The notes below the pieces were generated by a model that was not told where the DNA came from, made no database searches, and worked only from the letters and a program-made list of their open reading frames with translations. The position numbers and the translations under genes are program-made. A stretch of 64,000 bases of DNA from Stereocaulon alpinum. Taxonomy: Eukaryota > Ascomycota > Lecanoromycetes > Lecanorales > Stereocaulaceae. Positions 1 to 10,555 of this stretch are shown here, piece after piece. The stretch spans positions 1 to 64,000 of the forward strand of contig JAEUBA010000087.1 of NCBI GenBank assembly GCA_018257865.1. The letters are read 5' to 3'. The stretch's first letter is position 1; each line of letters begins with the position of its first letter.

Positions 1-1861
1 CTTATTAATAGTTAGTTAGAATATACCTCTACTCTAAAGCGTACGGAGGATCTAGCTTAATATAATCTACTAATTCCTACTATTAACTTTAATAGTATAA
101 GCGATATTCCTAATTAGCTCTTATATAAAGAGATATCTTATAATATTAGCCTTAAGGATATTAAGTTCTTATAGAGTAAGCTTAATCCTAATTAAAGCTA
201 CGCTATTAACCGGATTATAGACGCTATTAATATAAATACGGACGATAAGTATAGAGCCCCTAATACCCTATTCTTTCTTAACGGCGCTAGGGGTACTAGT
301 AAGACCTTTATTAAGAATATTATAATAAAGAAAGTATACCTTAAACGAAAAGTAGCTTTAGCTATAGTATCCTTAGGTATAGTAGTAACGCTCCTTTAGG
401 GTAGCCGTACTACCTACTTCTAATTTAAGATACTACTAGATTCGGACGCTACTTCTTCGTGCGGGATTAAGAAAGGGACGAACCTTATAGAGCTTATAAA
501 GCGAGCTTAGGTAATCTTTTAGGATAAGTCGCCTATATAGAGTAGGTATAATATAGAGGCTATAAGCTGAAGCCTTTAAGATATCTATAGTAATAAGGGG
601 GCGTAGTTTAGAGGTAAGGTCGTCTACTTCTATAGTAATTTTTAATAAACCCTACTAGTAGTAGCTAGTAGATCTAGTAGTTAGGTTATTAATACCTATA
701 TATAATAGGCTGAGTTTTAGTAGGATACTATATAATTAGACCTAACTATTAACGAACGACTTAATAATCCTAATCTTACTAATTCTATATATACTAATAT
801 AAGGGCTTTTGCTGTTAATCTTCTTAAGATCGGGAACGGGTCTAGTATTTAAAAGAGCTCTACTACTAAGGAAGACGTAGTACTTTAGGCTTATAGCTAC
901 GTTCCTAAAAACGCTATTAATAAGTTAATTAATAAGGTATACCTAAACCTATATCACCTAAGTATAGTAGATAGAGAGTATCTATCTTAAAGAGCTATTC
1001 TTACTATTACGAATAAGGACGTTACTAAGATTAATAGCAAGCTTATAACGCAGATATCTAGCGAGCTTACTATATACTAAAGCGTTAATTAGGCTGTTTC
1101 TAAAGAAGACGAGGACCTCTTTCCGACTAAATATTTTAATATATTTTACGAGGCCTCGCTACCGCCCTATAAGCTCTATATTAAACTAGGTGTTTTAGTT
1201 ATATTACTTAGAAACCTAAATCCGCTACGGCTTTATAACGGGACTTAACTTTAGGTTATATAATATAGTAAGTATATCTTTAAAGGCGAGATTATAGGCA
1301 GTATATATAATAGCGAGAAGGTAATACTCTTTAAGATACTATTATAGTCTAAGGAAAATAATAAGAGGATCCCTATACCCTTTATATATAAGTAATATCT
1401 AGTCCGCCTAGTATTTATAATAATAATAAATAAGTCTTAGAGGTAATCTATAAAGTTCGTAGGTATTAACCTATAGTTACAGCCGGCTTTTAGTTATAGT
1501 CAGCTCTATATATCGCTTTTATAGGTTACGAAGCAGGCGAATTTATATATTATTAGGCCGGATAGTTATAAATATATAAATAACCAATTAATAAAGAATA
1601 TAGTATATACTTAGGTGCTATTGCCTAATTAATAGCCTTAGTAAAAATAGTAAAAATCTGGATTTTTACAGGCATTCTCTAGTTGCGTATAGAAACAACT
1701 ATTTAAGTTACGTAATAGACAGTTAATAGCTGGTGGTGGTATAGTTACTGGATTAATAAGAATTGCTAATGCGGTGGATTAGGTTTTCAGAAATAAAAGT
1801 TCAAAATAAAAGTTCAAAATATTTGATATGACTAATTGCCCATTGCGGCACACCGTACTGG
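1..1861 (+). mobile_element. RIP-degraded Helitron remnant (PIF1-like helicase part)
   Basis: Very AT-rich block dominated by TpA. Reading the forward frame that starts at base 1 and treating stops as mutated sense codons gives a Helitron helicase. LNPN-stop (from LNxxQ) lies near 181-195, and Walker A FFLNGARGTSKT (expected GGTGKT) at 271-306. Motif Ia LAIVSLGIVVTLL is at 358-396, Walker B 'VIF-stop-DKSP' (from VIFWDEAP) at about 511-534, and FRGKVVYF near 610-633. The C-terminal FPTKYF, KLGVLVILLRNLNP and INKSQ motifs lie at about 1120-1450. All motifs share one frame over 1.6 kb, so decay was by substitution and not by indels. Stops sit where Gln or Trp is expected (CAG/CAA/TGG to TAG/TAA), which is the RIP pattern. 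The helicase ends near 1640. From about 1640 to 1861 the sequence is non-coding, less TA-rich, and ends in a possible 3' hairpin. The 5' part (Rep domain) lies outside the window. Confidence 0.85.
1843..1861 (+). repeat. Candidate Helitron 3' terminal hairpin plus CTRR end
   Basis: TGCGG-CACA-CCGTA folds into a 5-bp stem (one G-T pair) with a 4-nt loop, followed directly by CTGG, which fits the CTRR end of Helitrons. It lies about 200 bp after the helicase reading frame, as expected for a 3' terminus, and ordinary-composition DNA follows. There is no second copy here to confirm the boundary, so this is inference from position and shape. Confidence 0.35.
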
Positions 1862-2045
1862 GCCCCTAACCGTTCATGGAAAACTTTCCAATTTGTCACT
1901 GGCTCACAACAGTGCAGATAGAAAAGGAACTTGATACTCAATATTCGATAGGCAAACATCCAAAATTCCGCAACAACAGAACATCACAAGTAAGGTATAC
2001 CTTCCTTCAAAACCACACCTACCTCCACCATCCCAAACCCCCTCC

Positions 2046-2666
2046 CTAACGCCTCACACTCCCCAACGCAAACTCCACCCGCCGCATATCAACCAAGCGC
2101 CACTCAACAACAACCCACTCAAACCTCTGCATAACCTCACTAAGCGCCCTAACCGCGATCCCCAAATGCCCCCACCTCGTCAACTCATTAGAGCGCCAAA
2201 CAATCTCCGCGTCGCCATAGCCAAAGGTTTCGCTCTCGTTGTCGCCGATAAGGGCGTTGCCGGCGCGGAGGAGGCGCTCGTTGATTGTGTTTGCGAAGTC
2301 GAGGGCGGAGATCGTGCAGTCGGCGCGGGAGAGGTGGGGGGTGCGGGAGATGGAGGAGAGGATGAGGAGGAAGTGGACGCGGGGGATGCGGTAGGTGAAG
2401 GGGTCTGTGGGGGGGAGGGTGCTGCGGGGGGTTTAGAGGGGGTTGGTTGATAGAAGGGTGGAGGGGAAGGGGACGTACTTTAATGGAGCTGGGATTGTGA
2501 CGTTGGTTGGGACATTTGCTGTGGGGGTTGAGCTTATGTCTGAGGTAGGTTGGGCGAATCTTAAGGGTATTGTGGATGACACAGGAGGCGCGGCTGCGCA
2601 AATAACAGTGTATAGGGACAGCAAGTGCAGCGTTCTTGCTAGGAAAGGAAGATGGAGGAACAGCAT
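2046..2666 (-). CDS. Small secreted or membrane protein, one intron, unknown function
   Basis: The ATG at 2666 opens a hydrophobic signal-like N-terminus (MLFLHLPFLARTL..., a likely cleavage after ..VICAAA). The frame meets a TAA at 2433-2435, but a 57-nt intron at 2422-2478 (donor GTACGT, CTAAAC branch-like site, acceptor GCAG) removes it exactly in frame. Exons are 2479-2666 and 2046-2421 and give 187 aa. The second exon encodes a well-structured stretch (PFTYRIPRVHF, NALIGDNESETFGYGD, WRSNELTRWGHLG) ending in TAG at 2046. It looks like the fungal class of short secreted hypothetical proteins, and I do not recognise a domain. The gene abuts the RIP-affected repeat and is convergent with nothing nearby. 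The intron model is inferred; the continuous frame downstream of the stop is seen directly. Confidence 0.55.
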
Positions 2667-3136
2667 GTTAGAAAGGGTGGAGAGGGCAAGGTCGAGAAGA
2701 GGGTACACGAACCTCGAGAAAATTTCGGGGACTTCATGTACAGAGCTTAGCTGCTTTTGCGCGAGCATGGGTTACAGCCACTCGCGCATGCGCAGACGCG
2801 ACGAGTGGGCGGAGGCGCGTGATCATAAGGGTAGTCGATGGAAAGAAAGTAGATACTGTAGTCTGAAGTGCTGTCTTAGACATACGCGGGTCATGTTCGA
2901 GTTGAAAGTTATTTGAGCACATATCAGGGTAAGAAATGCATGTACGTCAAGCACGGCTAGCTCCCTACTTGAGGTTGACGTCAGCTTGATTGTCTTGCTA
3001 TGTCCAAGAAAATACCATATGTACTTATCAGTCGAGTAAACCAATGTCTAACCCAAGCACCAGCGCTAAAAGCAAACCAATTGCGCTACCAAACAACCAA
3101 AATCCTCGAGCCCACTTATCTGACAGCAGAATCTTG

Positions 3137-5236
3137 TCATCCTTCCCAAGGTCGCACGCCATCACAGTCCCGGGGAACTTTACATGTGACCCTATCTCCC
3201 TTAGGCACCGTTTTCCAAAGCACCTCTCTGACCTCTTTCCCAACTTTATCAACGCTGTCCATAGCCCAAAGAACGTCTAAGTGCTCGTACTCTTCTATGA
3301 TTTTTGAATGCACAACTCTCACATGCGGCTCTCTCTTTCTCTCGAAACGCCGAAGTAATCTCCGACCATCAACAAGTGCATCGGACCCTGCCACCCACAG
3401 AGCAAAGGGTGGGACTTGGTCGTCGTACCAGGCTTTTCGACCGCGCTCTGGGTGTTCAGTGTTGTCGGCTGTATGCAACATGTGCTCACTCGAGTGTTCA
3501 GCGCTTCGATGGTAATAGTCTTCTTCCTCATCCTCCGCATCCTCGTGTTGGTTTTCCTCACGCGTAGCTAATATACATTTCTGAGTAGCAAAGCACTCCC
3601 TGCCAAGCCACCACCTCATACTCTCAGCACTCACATACACAGGGGCGAATTGAAAGAGCCGATCTCGAAGACCTTGGTCCCATCGATCATCCGTCCAATT
3701 GAACAGGAATGAGAAGACACGATAGCCTAGCGCGCCATATAGTTTACCAGGGAGCCAAGAATGCATAGTCATCATGAAGGGGATGAAAGCGTGGATGCCA
3801 AACATGACGCGAAACATGCCTGGAGAAATGATACGCATGAACTTGAGGTACATCTTTCCGATCAGTGGACCAGCGTATACAGCAGGGGCTAGGGCACAAA
3901 AGACGCTGATTTTGTTGCCAAGATCAGGTCTCTGTTCTTTGGCGAGAGCAACGAAGGTTTCAGTGGTGCCCTGCGAGTGACATACGAGGCCTAGCTTCTC
4001 AAAACCTGTCTCGTAGAGGACACGCGAAATGAGAGCTGGAAGATCCATAACGCCCATCTGGCGGATATTCCAATTCCACATGCGCGGGTCTTTGTAGCTT
4101 AAAAGCTGGTGTTGGGGTTTAAAGCCGCAGCGATTGTTGCCAAGCCAGACATCGTAGCCGGACTTGGCGAGGAAGAAAGCGAGACTGTCGTCGTCATTAG
4201 CGCAATAGGCGCCGGCGGATTGCAGTAGGCCGTGGACAAGGAGGACAGGATATTTCCTTTCGTCATTTGACGTTCGCATGAAGGGCCCTTTATCCTCGCT
4301 TCTAGGAAAAACGACTGGGTCGCGTTGCTTGCGGTGAGAGTCTGGGGCAGGAGTGTACTCCTTCGGATTATAGATGTGCCATAGATCGATGATGTATCCA
4401 TCCTCCGTTTGAACTTTGTATTCCTCCATGTCCAAGCCGACTCTCCTTGCATAGTACCTCACATCACATACTAGTGGGTCCTTCCCACCCTCCATCGGCT
4501 CATACTCATCAACACTGTGGCCCTCCTCCTCATTGTCGTCTGTTGCCTTTGAGACACTGCGACCCCGTCGTCTATGACGTTTCCAAGCCCGCTGTTCGTC
4601 TTTCCGTATCTTCATTCTCCTCTTCTCCTCTTCGTAGAAGGGCCGTCGGGCGTCAGGGTCCCGACACATCAGTCGTATCCCAATATGGCGAAACATCAAG
4701 GGTATACTTGTAAAGGCAGAGCCAAGAACAATCACGCCAAGGAAAGCAAGTGAAAGGACAGCTGATGTACAACGGAAGAAGAGGCATTGTAGATCTCGCA
4801 TCAAGGAAGGCGGCCCATAAAGAGGCAACTCTGGAAACAGGGGGTGTGTCCTTGAAGGTGGAATGGCTGTGCGTAGGGCTGCTTCAGGATTTTCAAACTG
4901 TTTGGACGCATGGTCGTTGAGGCTGGCGCCATCGAGAGACTCTTCGTGTCCTGTCTTTCCTGGCTCATGGCCTGGGCTGTTGGGCTGAGCAGCCACACCG
5001 TTGACCTCATCTCGTAGTTTGTTCAATTGCAGTGCTTCCTTCAGTGGTACGGCCGGCAACCTTCCTCCATTGGCAGTTTCGATGACAGGGTCCACTGGGG
5101 TAATAAAACGCGCCTCGACAGCGGTAGCGTCGTGGTTGCCCTTGTCGTCGACGTCGTGTGCTTGTAGTGATAGTTTCTCGGCTTGGCGCGCGTAGCTAAT
5201 GGCAAGTGAGGACTTGGAATTCGCGGCTTCTGCCAT
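3137..5236 (-). CDS. Membrane-anchored acid-lipase-family hydrolase (steryl ester hydrolase / TGL1-YEH type)
   Basis: A single exon of 699 aa. The first real ATG is at 5236 (MAEAANSK); the frame continues upstream only with non-ATG codons. An N-terminal cytosolic region of about 140 residues is followed by a hydrophobic span (AVLSLAFLGVIVLGSAFTSIPLMF), a basic stretch, then a partial alpha/beta-hydrolase lipase domain (YYARRVGLDMEEY..TEDGYIIDLWHI) and the fold itself. The nucleophile elbow is HSQGT with Ser421. Asp619 (AGSDALVD) and His652 (YEHLDVLWA) complete the triad of this family. Yeast Tgl1/Yeh1/Yeh2 share this layout and hydrolyse steryl esters at lipid droplets or the plasma membrane. 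That role is transferred by family, and substrate preference cannot be read from sequence. It is divergent from PEX6 across about 560 bp. Confidence 0.9.
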   Translation of the reverse strand: MAEAANSKSSLAISYARQAEKLSLQAHDVDDKGNHDATAVEARFITPVDPVIETANGGRLPAVPLKEALQLNKLRDEVNGVAAQPNSPGHEPGKTGHEESLDGASLNDHASKQFENPEAALRTAIPPSRTHPLFPELPLYGPPSLMRDLQCLFFRCTSAVLSLAFLGVIVLGSAFTSIPLMFRHIGIRLMCRDPDARRPFYEEEKRRMKIRKDEQRAWKRHRRRGRSVSKATDDNEEEGHSVDEYEPMEGGKDPLVCDVRYYARRVGLDMEEYKVQTEDGYIIDLWHIYNPKEYTPAPDSHRKQRDPVVFPRSEDKGPFMRTSNDERKYPVLLVHGLLQSAGAYCANDDDSLAFFLAKSGYDVWLGNNRCGFKPQHQLLSYKDPRMWNWNIRQMGVMDLPALISRVLYETGFEKLGLVCHSQGTTETFVALAKEQRPDLGNKISVFCALAPAVYAGPLIGKMYLKFMRIISPGMFRVMFGIHAFIPFMMTMHSWLPGKLYGALGYRVFSFLFNWTDDRWDQGLRDRLFQFAPVYVSAESMRWWLGRECFATQKCILATREENQHEDAEDEEEDYYHRSAEHSSEHMLHTADNTEHPERGRKAWYDDQVPPFALWVAGSDALVDGRRLLRRFERKREPHVRVVHSKIIEEYEHLDVLWAMDSVDKVGKEVREVLWKTVPKGDRVTCKVPRDCDGVRPWEG

Positions 5237-5550
5237 TCTGATAGGGTTGATGCGGTGCGATCCGACTTGCGGAGTGGGGGGCTTCAAGGGCCGGGTGGGG
5301 CAAGCGACAGCATCTGCGCAGGTGTCTCTCTCAGACAGGCTTCTACAGTGATAGAGAGTGTTATCATCTCAATGACGTCTTGCTGGCAGAAGGATTTTGC
5401 CATATTGTGGGCAGGGAAAAATCCTTGCGACCTTACGCTATCAGGGCTGAGGCGTCGTCAACGGGGATCTACGAGACCATGTCCAGACCGCGTCGCGCTA
5501 ACATTGAAACATGGGCATCCCACTTCCTGCATAAAACTCAACACACGAAA

Positions 5551-5781
5551 GTAAGTATACTTGATCTTACACCGATTGACCTGTTCCTGATTGGCTGATC
5601 CAAGATACAGGCGCACGTTCGGTACTCGAAACCTGTGGGGTCGATGCTGCAGGTGTCCCGTGCCTGCATCTACAGTCCCGTCGTTACAATCAAACCTCGG
5701 CTCAACGGCTCGAAGATGGAACGAGCTCTGAGCTGCTTGTTTCCTCCGTTGCACACACCACGAAGGCTTGGAAGAAGTTGA
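5551..5781 (+). promoter_or_regulatory. PEX6 5' leader: possible leader intron and a 45-codon uORF
   Basis: GTAAGT at 5551 and ATACAG ending at 5610 enclose a CTGAT branch-like site (60 nt), a good candidate for an intron in the 5' untranslated leader. After it, an ATG at 5644 opens a 45-codon reading frame that ends at TGA 5779-5781, only 11 nt before the PEX6 ATG and in a different frame. Such a uORF could damp PEX6 translation. Whether the mRNA contains it depends on the transcription start, which is not visible. Confidence 0.35.
5695..5700 (+). promoter_or_regulatory. CCTCGG motif (FarA/FarB-type fatty acid response core)
   Basis: The only CCTCGG in the lipase-PEX6 intergenic region, 93-98 bp upstream of the PEX6 ATG. 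In Aspergillus, FarA and FarB bind CCTCGG upstream of peroxisomal and beta-oxidation genes. The placement between a lipid hydrolase and a peroxin fits that use. A six-base motif occurs often by chance, so this is suggestive only. Confidence 0.35.
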
Positions 5782-5792
5782 AGGATTTTGAA

Positions 5793-8700
5793 ATGGAGTA
5801 CGAGACTACAGCTATAGATCATCGCAAGAGGAGACGGCGGAGAAGAGCGGATAGATCTCCGATATCCGGTTGGCTGTCGCCAAGTGAGCAGTTCAAGGGC
5901 AACAGTGGGAGGATCTCGCAAACCCTCTTCGCGGAGTTGTTCCCCCACAATCCTCAACAAGATTCTTCGGCTGATAGGGAACTTGATCTGCGCTATGTTG
6001 CCATTACTCCGTGGTCACCACTGACCCCGAAGATCGTCGAAGATGCCAGCTGGACGGTGCTGCCTGTGCAGGTGGAAAAGCAGAGTGAAGAGGAGACAAT
6101 TGGAAGACGGTCATCCACTCTACGGTTTCCAGCTTCGTCATTGGCACTACAGACGTTTGCGGAGGCCTTACAGAATAGTCCAATCGCGAAGGGCAATACG
6201 AAGGGTAGATCGGGTGTTGAGATTCGAATGCTGGAAGTTGAGCCGCTGAGACTGGACACGATATACGTCACAATTGATGGAGACTCTTTGGACAAACATG
6301 AAGAAGTACAGAGGAAGTTTGGTGGAGGCTTTGCTGCTTCCCGTATCAATGGCTTTCACGGCAAGGGGAAAGGCAAGGGCAGAGCAAGTTTCAACGACGT
6401 CAATGGCGACGGAAACAGGCCAAGTACACAACAGCAGGAAGAGAAATTGACTGCGGCTATCCGTGAAGCACTTGGACCCTCCATGGTCGTCCGCCAGAAT
6501 GACTTGCTACCACTGCCATTACCCGCTCATCCAATCACGCATGTGCTGCTTCCACCTGCAAGAATTACTTTATGTGAACCTGTCAGCCAAGGCCTACTGT
6601 CCAATACTACTAAAATCATCGTCAATCGAATTTCTCATGCTGACCCGGCCAATAGAGCGTTGCCTAGTGTAGCAGCAGAAAAAGCTCTGCGTAGCATGAT
6701 CATGGAGAATGGGTATGACACAGCAAGCGATCAATTCTTTTCTGCTGTGGAGGATGGTGAAAAGGAACTCCAACTTGAGCCCGACGCGCTAGAAGAGACC
6801 TCAGACTCGGCTGATTCGGTCGAAGATTCTGGTAGCTCATCAGAAGATTCCCTAGATGACATGATATCAATGAACGCCCCTCAGCTGCCAATGCATTCTT
6901 CTGGCGTCTTTTCTTCGCGAACGGCAGCTACGCCTCGTGCTGGGAGACCCACGACCAATGGTATCAACACACCTGGATCCGTGTTCTCTACATTCACCGC
7001 AACAACAGCCAGGCAAGGATCTACATCAAAGTCAAGGCTTTTCAGGGCCAACGACTTATTAGGAAAGATACCCGATGATCTACTGCATCCTAAACCTGCT
7101 GCAGACGAAGACGAAGAAGCTAGAGTCTTTGTGGACATCAAGACCCTCCTAAAGTTGGGGTGTTTCTCTGGCGATTGGGTAAAGTTGGAGGCTGCATCTG
7201 CGCCTGACAGTGGTCGCTCGGGGCTTTGGAGTATCGGGGCGTTTGACCGTAATGAAGGACCAAACGACTTTAGGCCTGCCAAGATCTATGGTTTGGCCGA
7301 TCTGTCTCCTCACTCTGCGGCTCGTTATTTTAAGGGATCTGTATATGACAGAAGGTCGAGTATCGTGACTGCACCTGGCCCGGACACTACCGGCCTCGTC
7401 GTCTGGTTATCGCCAATTCTGCTCGCCAATCTCGGCCAAAGTGGTTTTGTTAAGCTATCGCCACTCCTGGCTAAGCCCCATGAAGAAACGTCCGCTAGGC
7501 CTATCCTGAAAAAAGCGAAGATGGAAAGCTCTTCATCGCCGCCCGTTGCTAGAGAGTTGACAATATCGAGAGTGTCTACTCCACTTTCTACTGAACGGGC
7601 ACTGCAGACCGGCATATTTACGGCTTTGAAACAGCATTTCGAAAGTAAACGCCGCATAGTTCGCCAAGGCGATATGGTAGCTCTCCAGATCGACACCAAC
7701 GTAAGTAGATTGCTGGCACAGCCTACAAACGTCTCAGACGTCGACCAGGAGGCAGAAGAGCTAGTCGCTCTACCATCCGATCTCAACGCCTCTACGATCA
7801 GTAACCTGGATATTGCATGGTTTCGGGTTGGGCATGTCATTCATGCGGATTTAGATGGACAGCGTCAAACTTCTCAAGCCGATATATGGGGAGGAGCTGC
7901 TTGCATTGAGCCTATGACTACGCGGATGCGACAGGCTGGCAGTGAGTCAACCAAAGTCCCGCCCACACTGGACAGCTACTGGAGGCATTATCTGGGGATT
8001 TCACCGCCCGTGAAAACTCTTCCATCGCAAGGTCCCGTTGCTCAGTTCGTAGCGTCCTTACCTAAACCTTATATTGCACCTTTGCGACGGCGGTTGCGTG
8101 AACTTATGGCTGCGGCTACCAGTCCTCGAGCGGTACATCTCGGCATGGGGCCCATGGTCATCCTTCTACACTCTACACAAAGGAACATTGGGAAAGCAAC
8201 GCTTGCGTCCCGCGCTGCTTCAGATTTAGGTCTCCATACATTCGAGATAGACGCATATGACATGCTGGCAGAAGGTGGAAGTGCTGGTGACGTGAAGACT
8301 GAAGGTTTGTTCAAAGCCAGGGCCGAACGTGCGCTTAGCTGCGGAGCTACGTGTACCACAATACTATTACGGCACATTGAGGCACTAACGGCCGATCGCA
8401 TGGTGACAGCACTGAAAGATGTTGTCCCTGATACAAGAGTGCTCATTGCCACGACTACTGAGATTGAGAATATACCTGATGGTGTTCGAAGTCTTTTTAC
8501 ACATGAAATGGAAGTCACTGCGCCAGACGAAGGTGAAAGAGAAGGGATTCTGCGGGGCATTATCGAGGATCGAGGAATGAGATTAGCACAGGATGTTGAT
8601 CTAGCCGCAATTGCCGTTAAGACAGCTGCTCTTGTAGCTGGTAACCTCGTCGACATTGTCGAGAGGGCCCTGGTCGCAAGGCAGAACCGTCTAGACCATC

Positions 8701-10186
8701 TCATTTCTCGAAAGTCCCCAGATACTGGAGATGTCGAGCAGCTACTCATCCGAGACGTACTTGTGTCTGGTGGAGAAAGCGCCCGCTGCGTGACCAAGGC
8801 GGACTTCGACATTGCAGTAGAAGCTGCACGCAAGAACTTTGCTGATGCCATTGGGGCACCAAAGATCCCCAACGTCAGCTGGGACGACGTTGGTGGTCTT
8901 GAAAACGTCAAACACGCTGTTATAGAAACAATCCAGCTACCACTGGAACGACCAGAACTATTCGCAAAAGGCATGAAGAAGAGAAGCGGTATATTGTTCT
9001 ATGGCCCTCCTGGCACTGGCAAGACATTACTTGCAAAAGCTATTGCAACCGAGTTCTCCCTCAACTTTTTCTCTGTCAAAGGACCAGAGTTACTCAACAT
9101 GTACATTGGAGAATCCGAAGCAAATGTTCGACGCGTCTTCCAACGAGCACGGGATGCAAGGCCATGTGTGGTCTTTTTCGATGAACTCGACTCTGTGGCA
9201 CCCAAGCGAGGAAACCAGGGCGACAGCGGAGGTGTAATGGACCGCATCGTCAGCCAACTGCTTGCAGAGCTTGACGGCATGAGCGACGGCGAAGACGGCG
9301 GAGGCGGCGTCTTCGTAATTGGCGCCACTAACCGTCCAGATCTGCTTGACTCCGCACTTCTCCGTCCCGGCCGGTTCGACAAGATGCTCTACCTCGGCGT
9401 TTCAGACACACACGACAAACAGCTTACAATCATGGAAGCCCTGACGCGCAAATTCACCATGCATTCCGAAATGTCGCTGCGACGCGTAGCCGAGTCGTTG
9501 CCATTTACTTATACAGGAGCTGATCTCTACGCACTCTGCTCGGACGCCATGCTCAAAGCTATAACGCGGCAAGCATCAGCCGTAGATGCGAAAATCAAAG
9601 CTCTACCTAATGGCCCAGTCACAACAGCCTACTTCTTCGACCACATGGCCACTAATTCAGACATAGCAGTCATGGTAACAGAAGAAGATTTCTTCGCCGC
9701 ACAGCGAGAGCTAGTCGGTAGCGTCAGGTACATACATTACCCCCCCAACCCAACCCACTCCCCAATTCCTGCTACCCACATACTAATATCCGCTTCCCCC
9801 GCAGCGCCAAAGAACTAGACCACTACCAACGCGTCCGCCACACCTTCGAAGGTCCCTCCAAACCCCCAATCCAACCCACCACCCCCCAACATCCAGATCC
9901 CGAACTAGACGGCCACATCCACCCCCCAATCCCCACCATCCGCCCCAAAATCAAAACACGCACTAGCACCGCTAAACCACCTCAGAATACCGAACCAAAA
10001 GGCAAAGGAAAAGGTAAAGGCAAAGCTAAGTCATGGGATAGCGACGACGACGATGACGATGACGCGTATGTGACTAGTAATGATTATGCAGAGACGCCTG
10101 AGCGTGAGCGGAGGGTCAGTAGTGGTGGTGTTGATGGTGGGTTTGGAGACGTGGGTGGGGATGATGATCGGGAGATTTATGGGTGA
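5793..10186 (+). CDS. PEX6: Peroxisomal biogenesis factor 6 (AAA+ ATPase)
   Basis: Two exons, 5793-9727 and 9805-10186, joined by a 77-nt intron (donor GTACAT, acceptor CGCAG) give about 1438 aa, normal for fungal Pex6. The ATG at 5793 (MEYETT) precedes a basic run and a typical Pex6 N-terminus. The first AAA domain is degenerate: its Walker A region reads STQRNIGKAT. The second is canonical, with GPPGTGKT at residues 1071-1078, Walker B FFDELDS with Asp1130/Glu1131, and the Pex6 signature PKRGNQGDSGGVMDRIVSQL. Exon 2 continues SAKELDHYQRVRHTFEG and ends in a charged low-complexity tail (KGKGKGKGK, poly-Asp). With Pex1 it forms the ATPase that extracts the receptor Pex5 from the peroxisome membrane. 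Unspliced reading would stop at 9818. Divergent lipase neighbour; possible CCTCGG control. Confidence 0.96.
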
Positions 10187-10555
10187 AAGAAGGCGGGGGT
10201 TTGGATTGTATATAGGTAATTAGGTGATTTAGCGGAAGAGCATAGAATAAAGGCGGAGTTTTTCTATTGATCAGATGAGATATTAGCGAGTTCGTATGTG
10301 CATTCTAGAGCCATTGCTCTTATTATCCGAAAAGCAATTAGGTGTTCCCCTTACTCCAATAACCAACATCACTCATCCTCCAATCCTAAAATACCAACCA
10401 ATCCGCAACTTCCCGCTCAACTGCACAAACTAAACCTCACCTCCCCACCTATTCCCTACAAGATCACCTAACCCCCTCAACCGCCAAACCAATCCTCATC
10501 TCCCCACCAACTCTCTCCAGAACCTACCTGAATCCCACCCAAAAACAAGCACCAA
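10187..10555. other. Convergent 3' intergenic tract
   Basis: About 370 bp between the convergent PEX6 and kelch genes. C- and A-rich on the plus strand from 10340 to 10550, with no reading frame or repeat of note. It presumably holds both 3' untranslated regions. Confidence 0.6.

Noticed and set aside
2166..2601. Overlapping Pro/His- and Gly/Glu-rich frames on both strands
   Set aside because: Shadows of exon 2 of the secreted gene in other frames; low complexity.
8069..8974. 301-codon open frame on the minus strand inside PEX6
   Set aside because: Antisense shadow of a conserved coding exon; Ser/Arg-rich composition and no motif.
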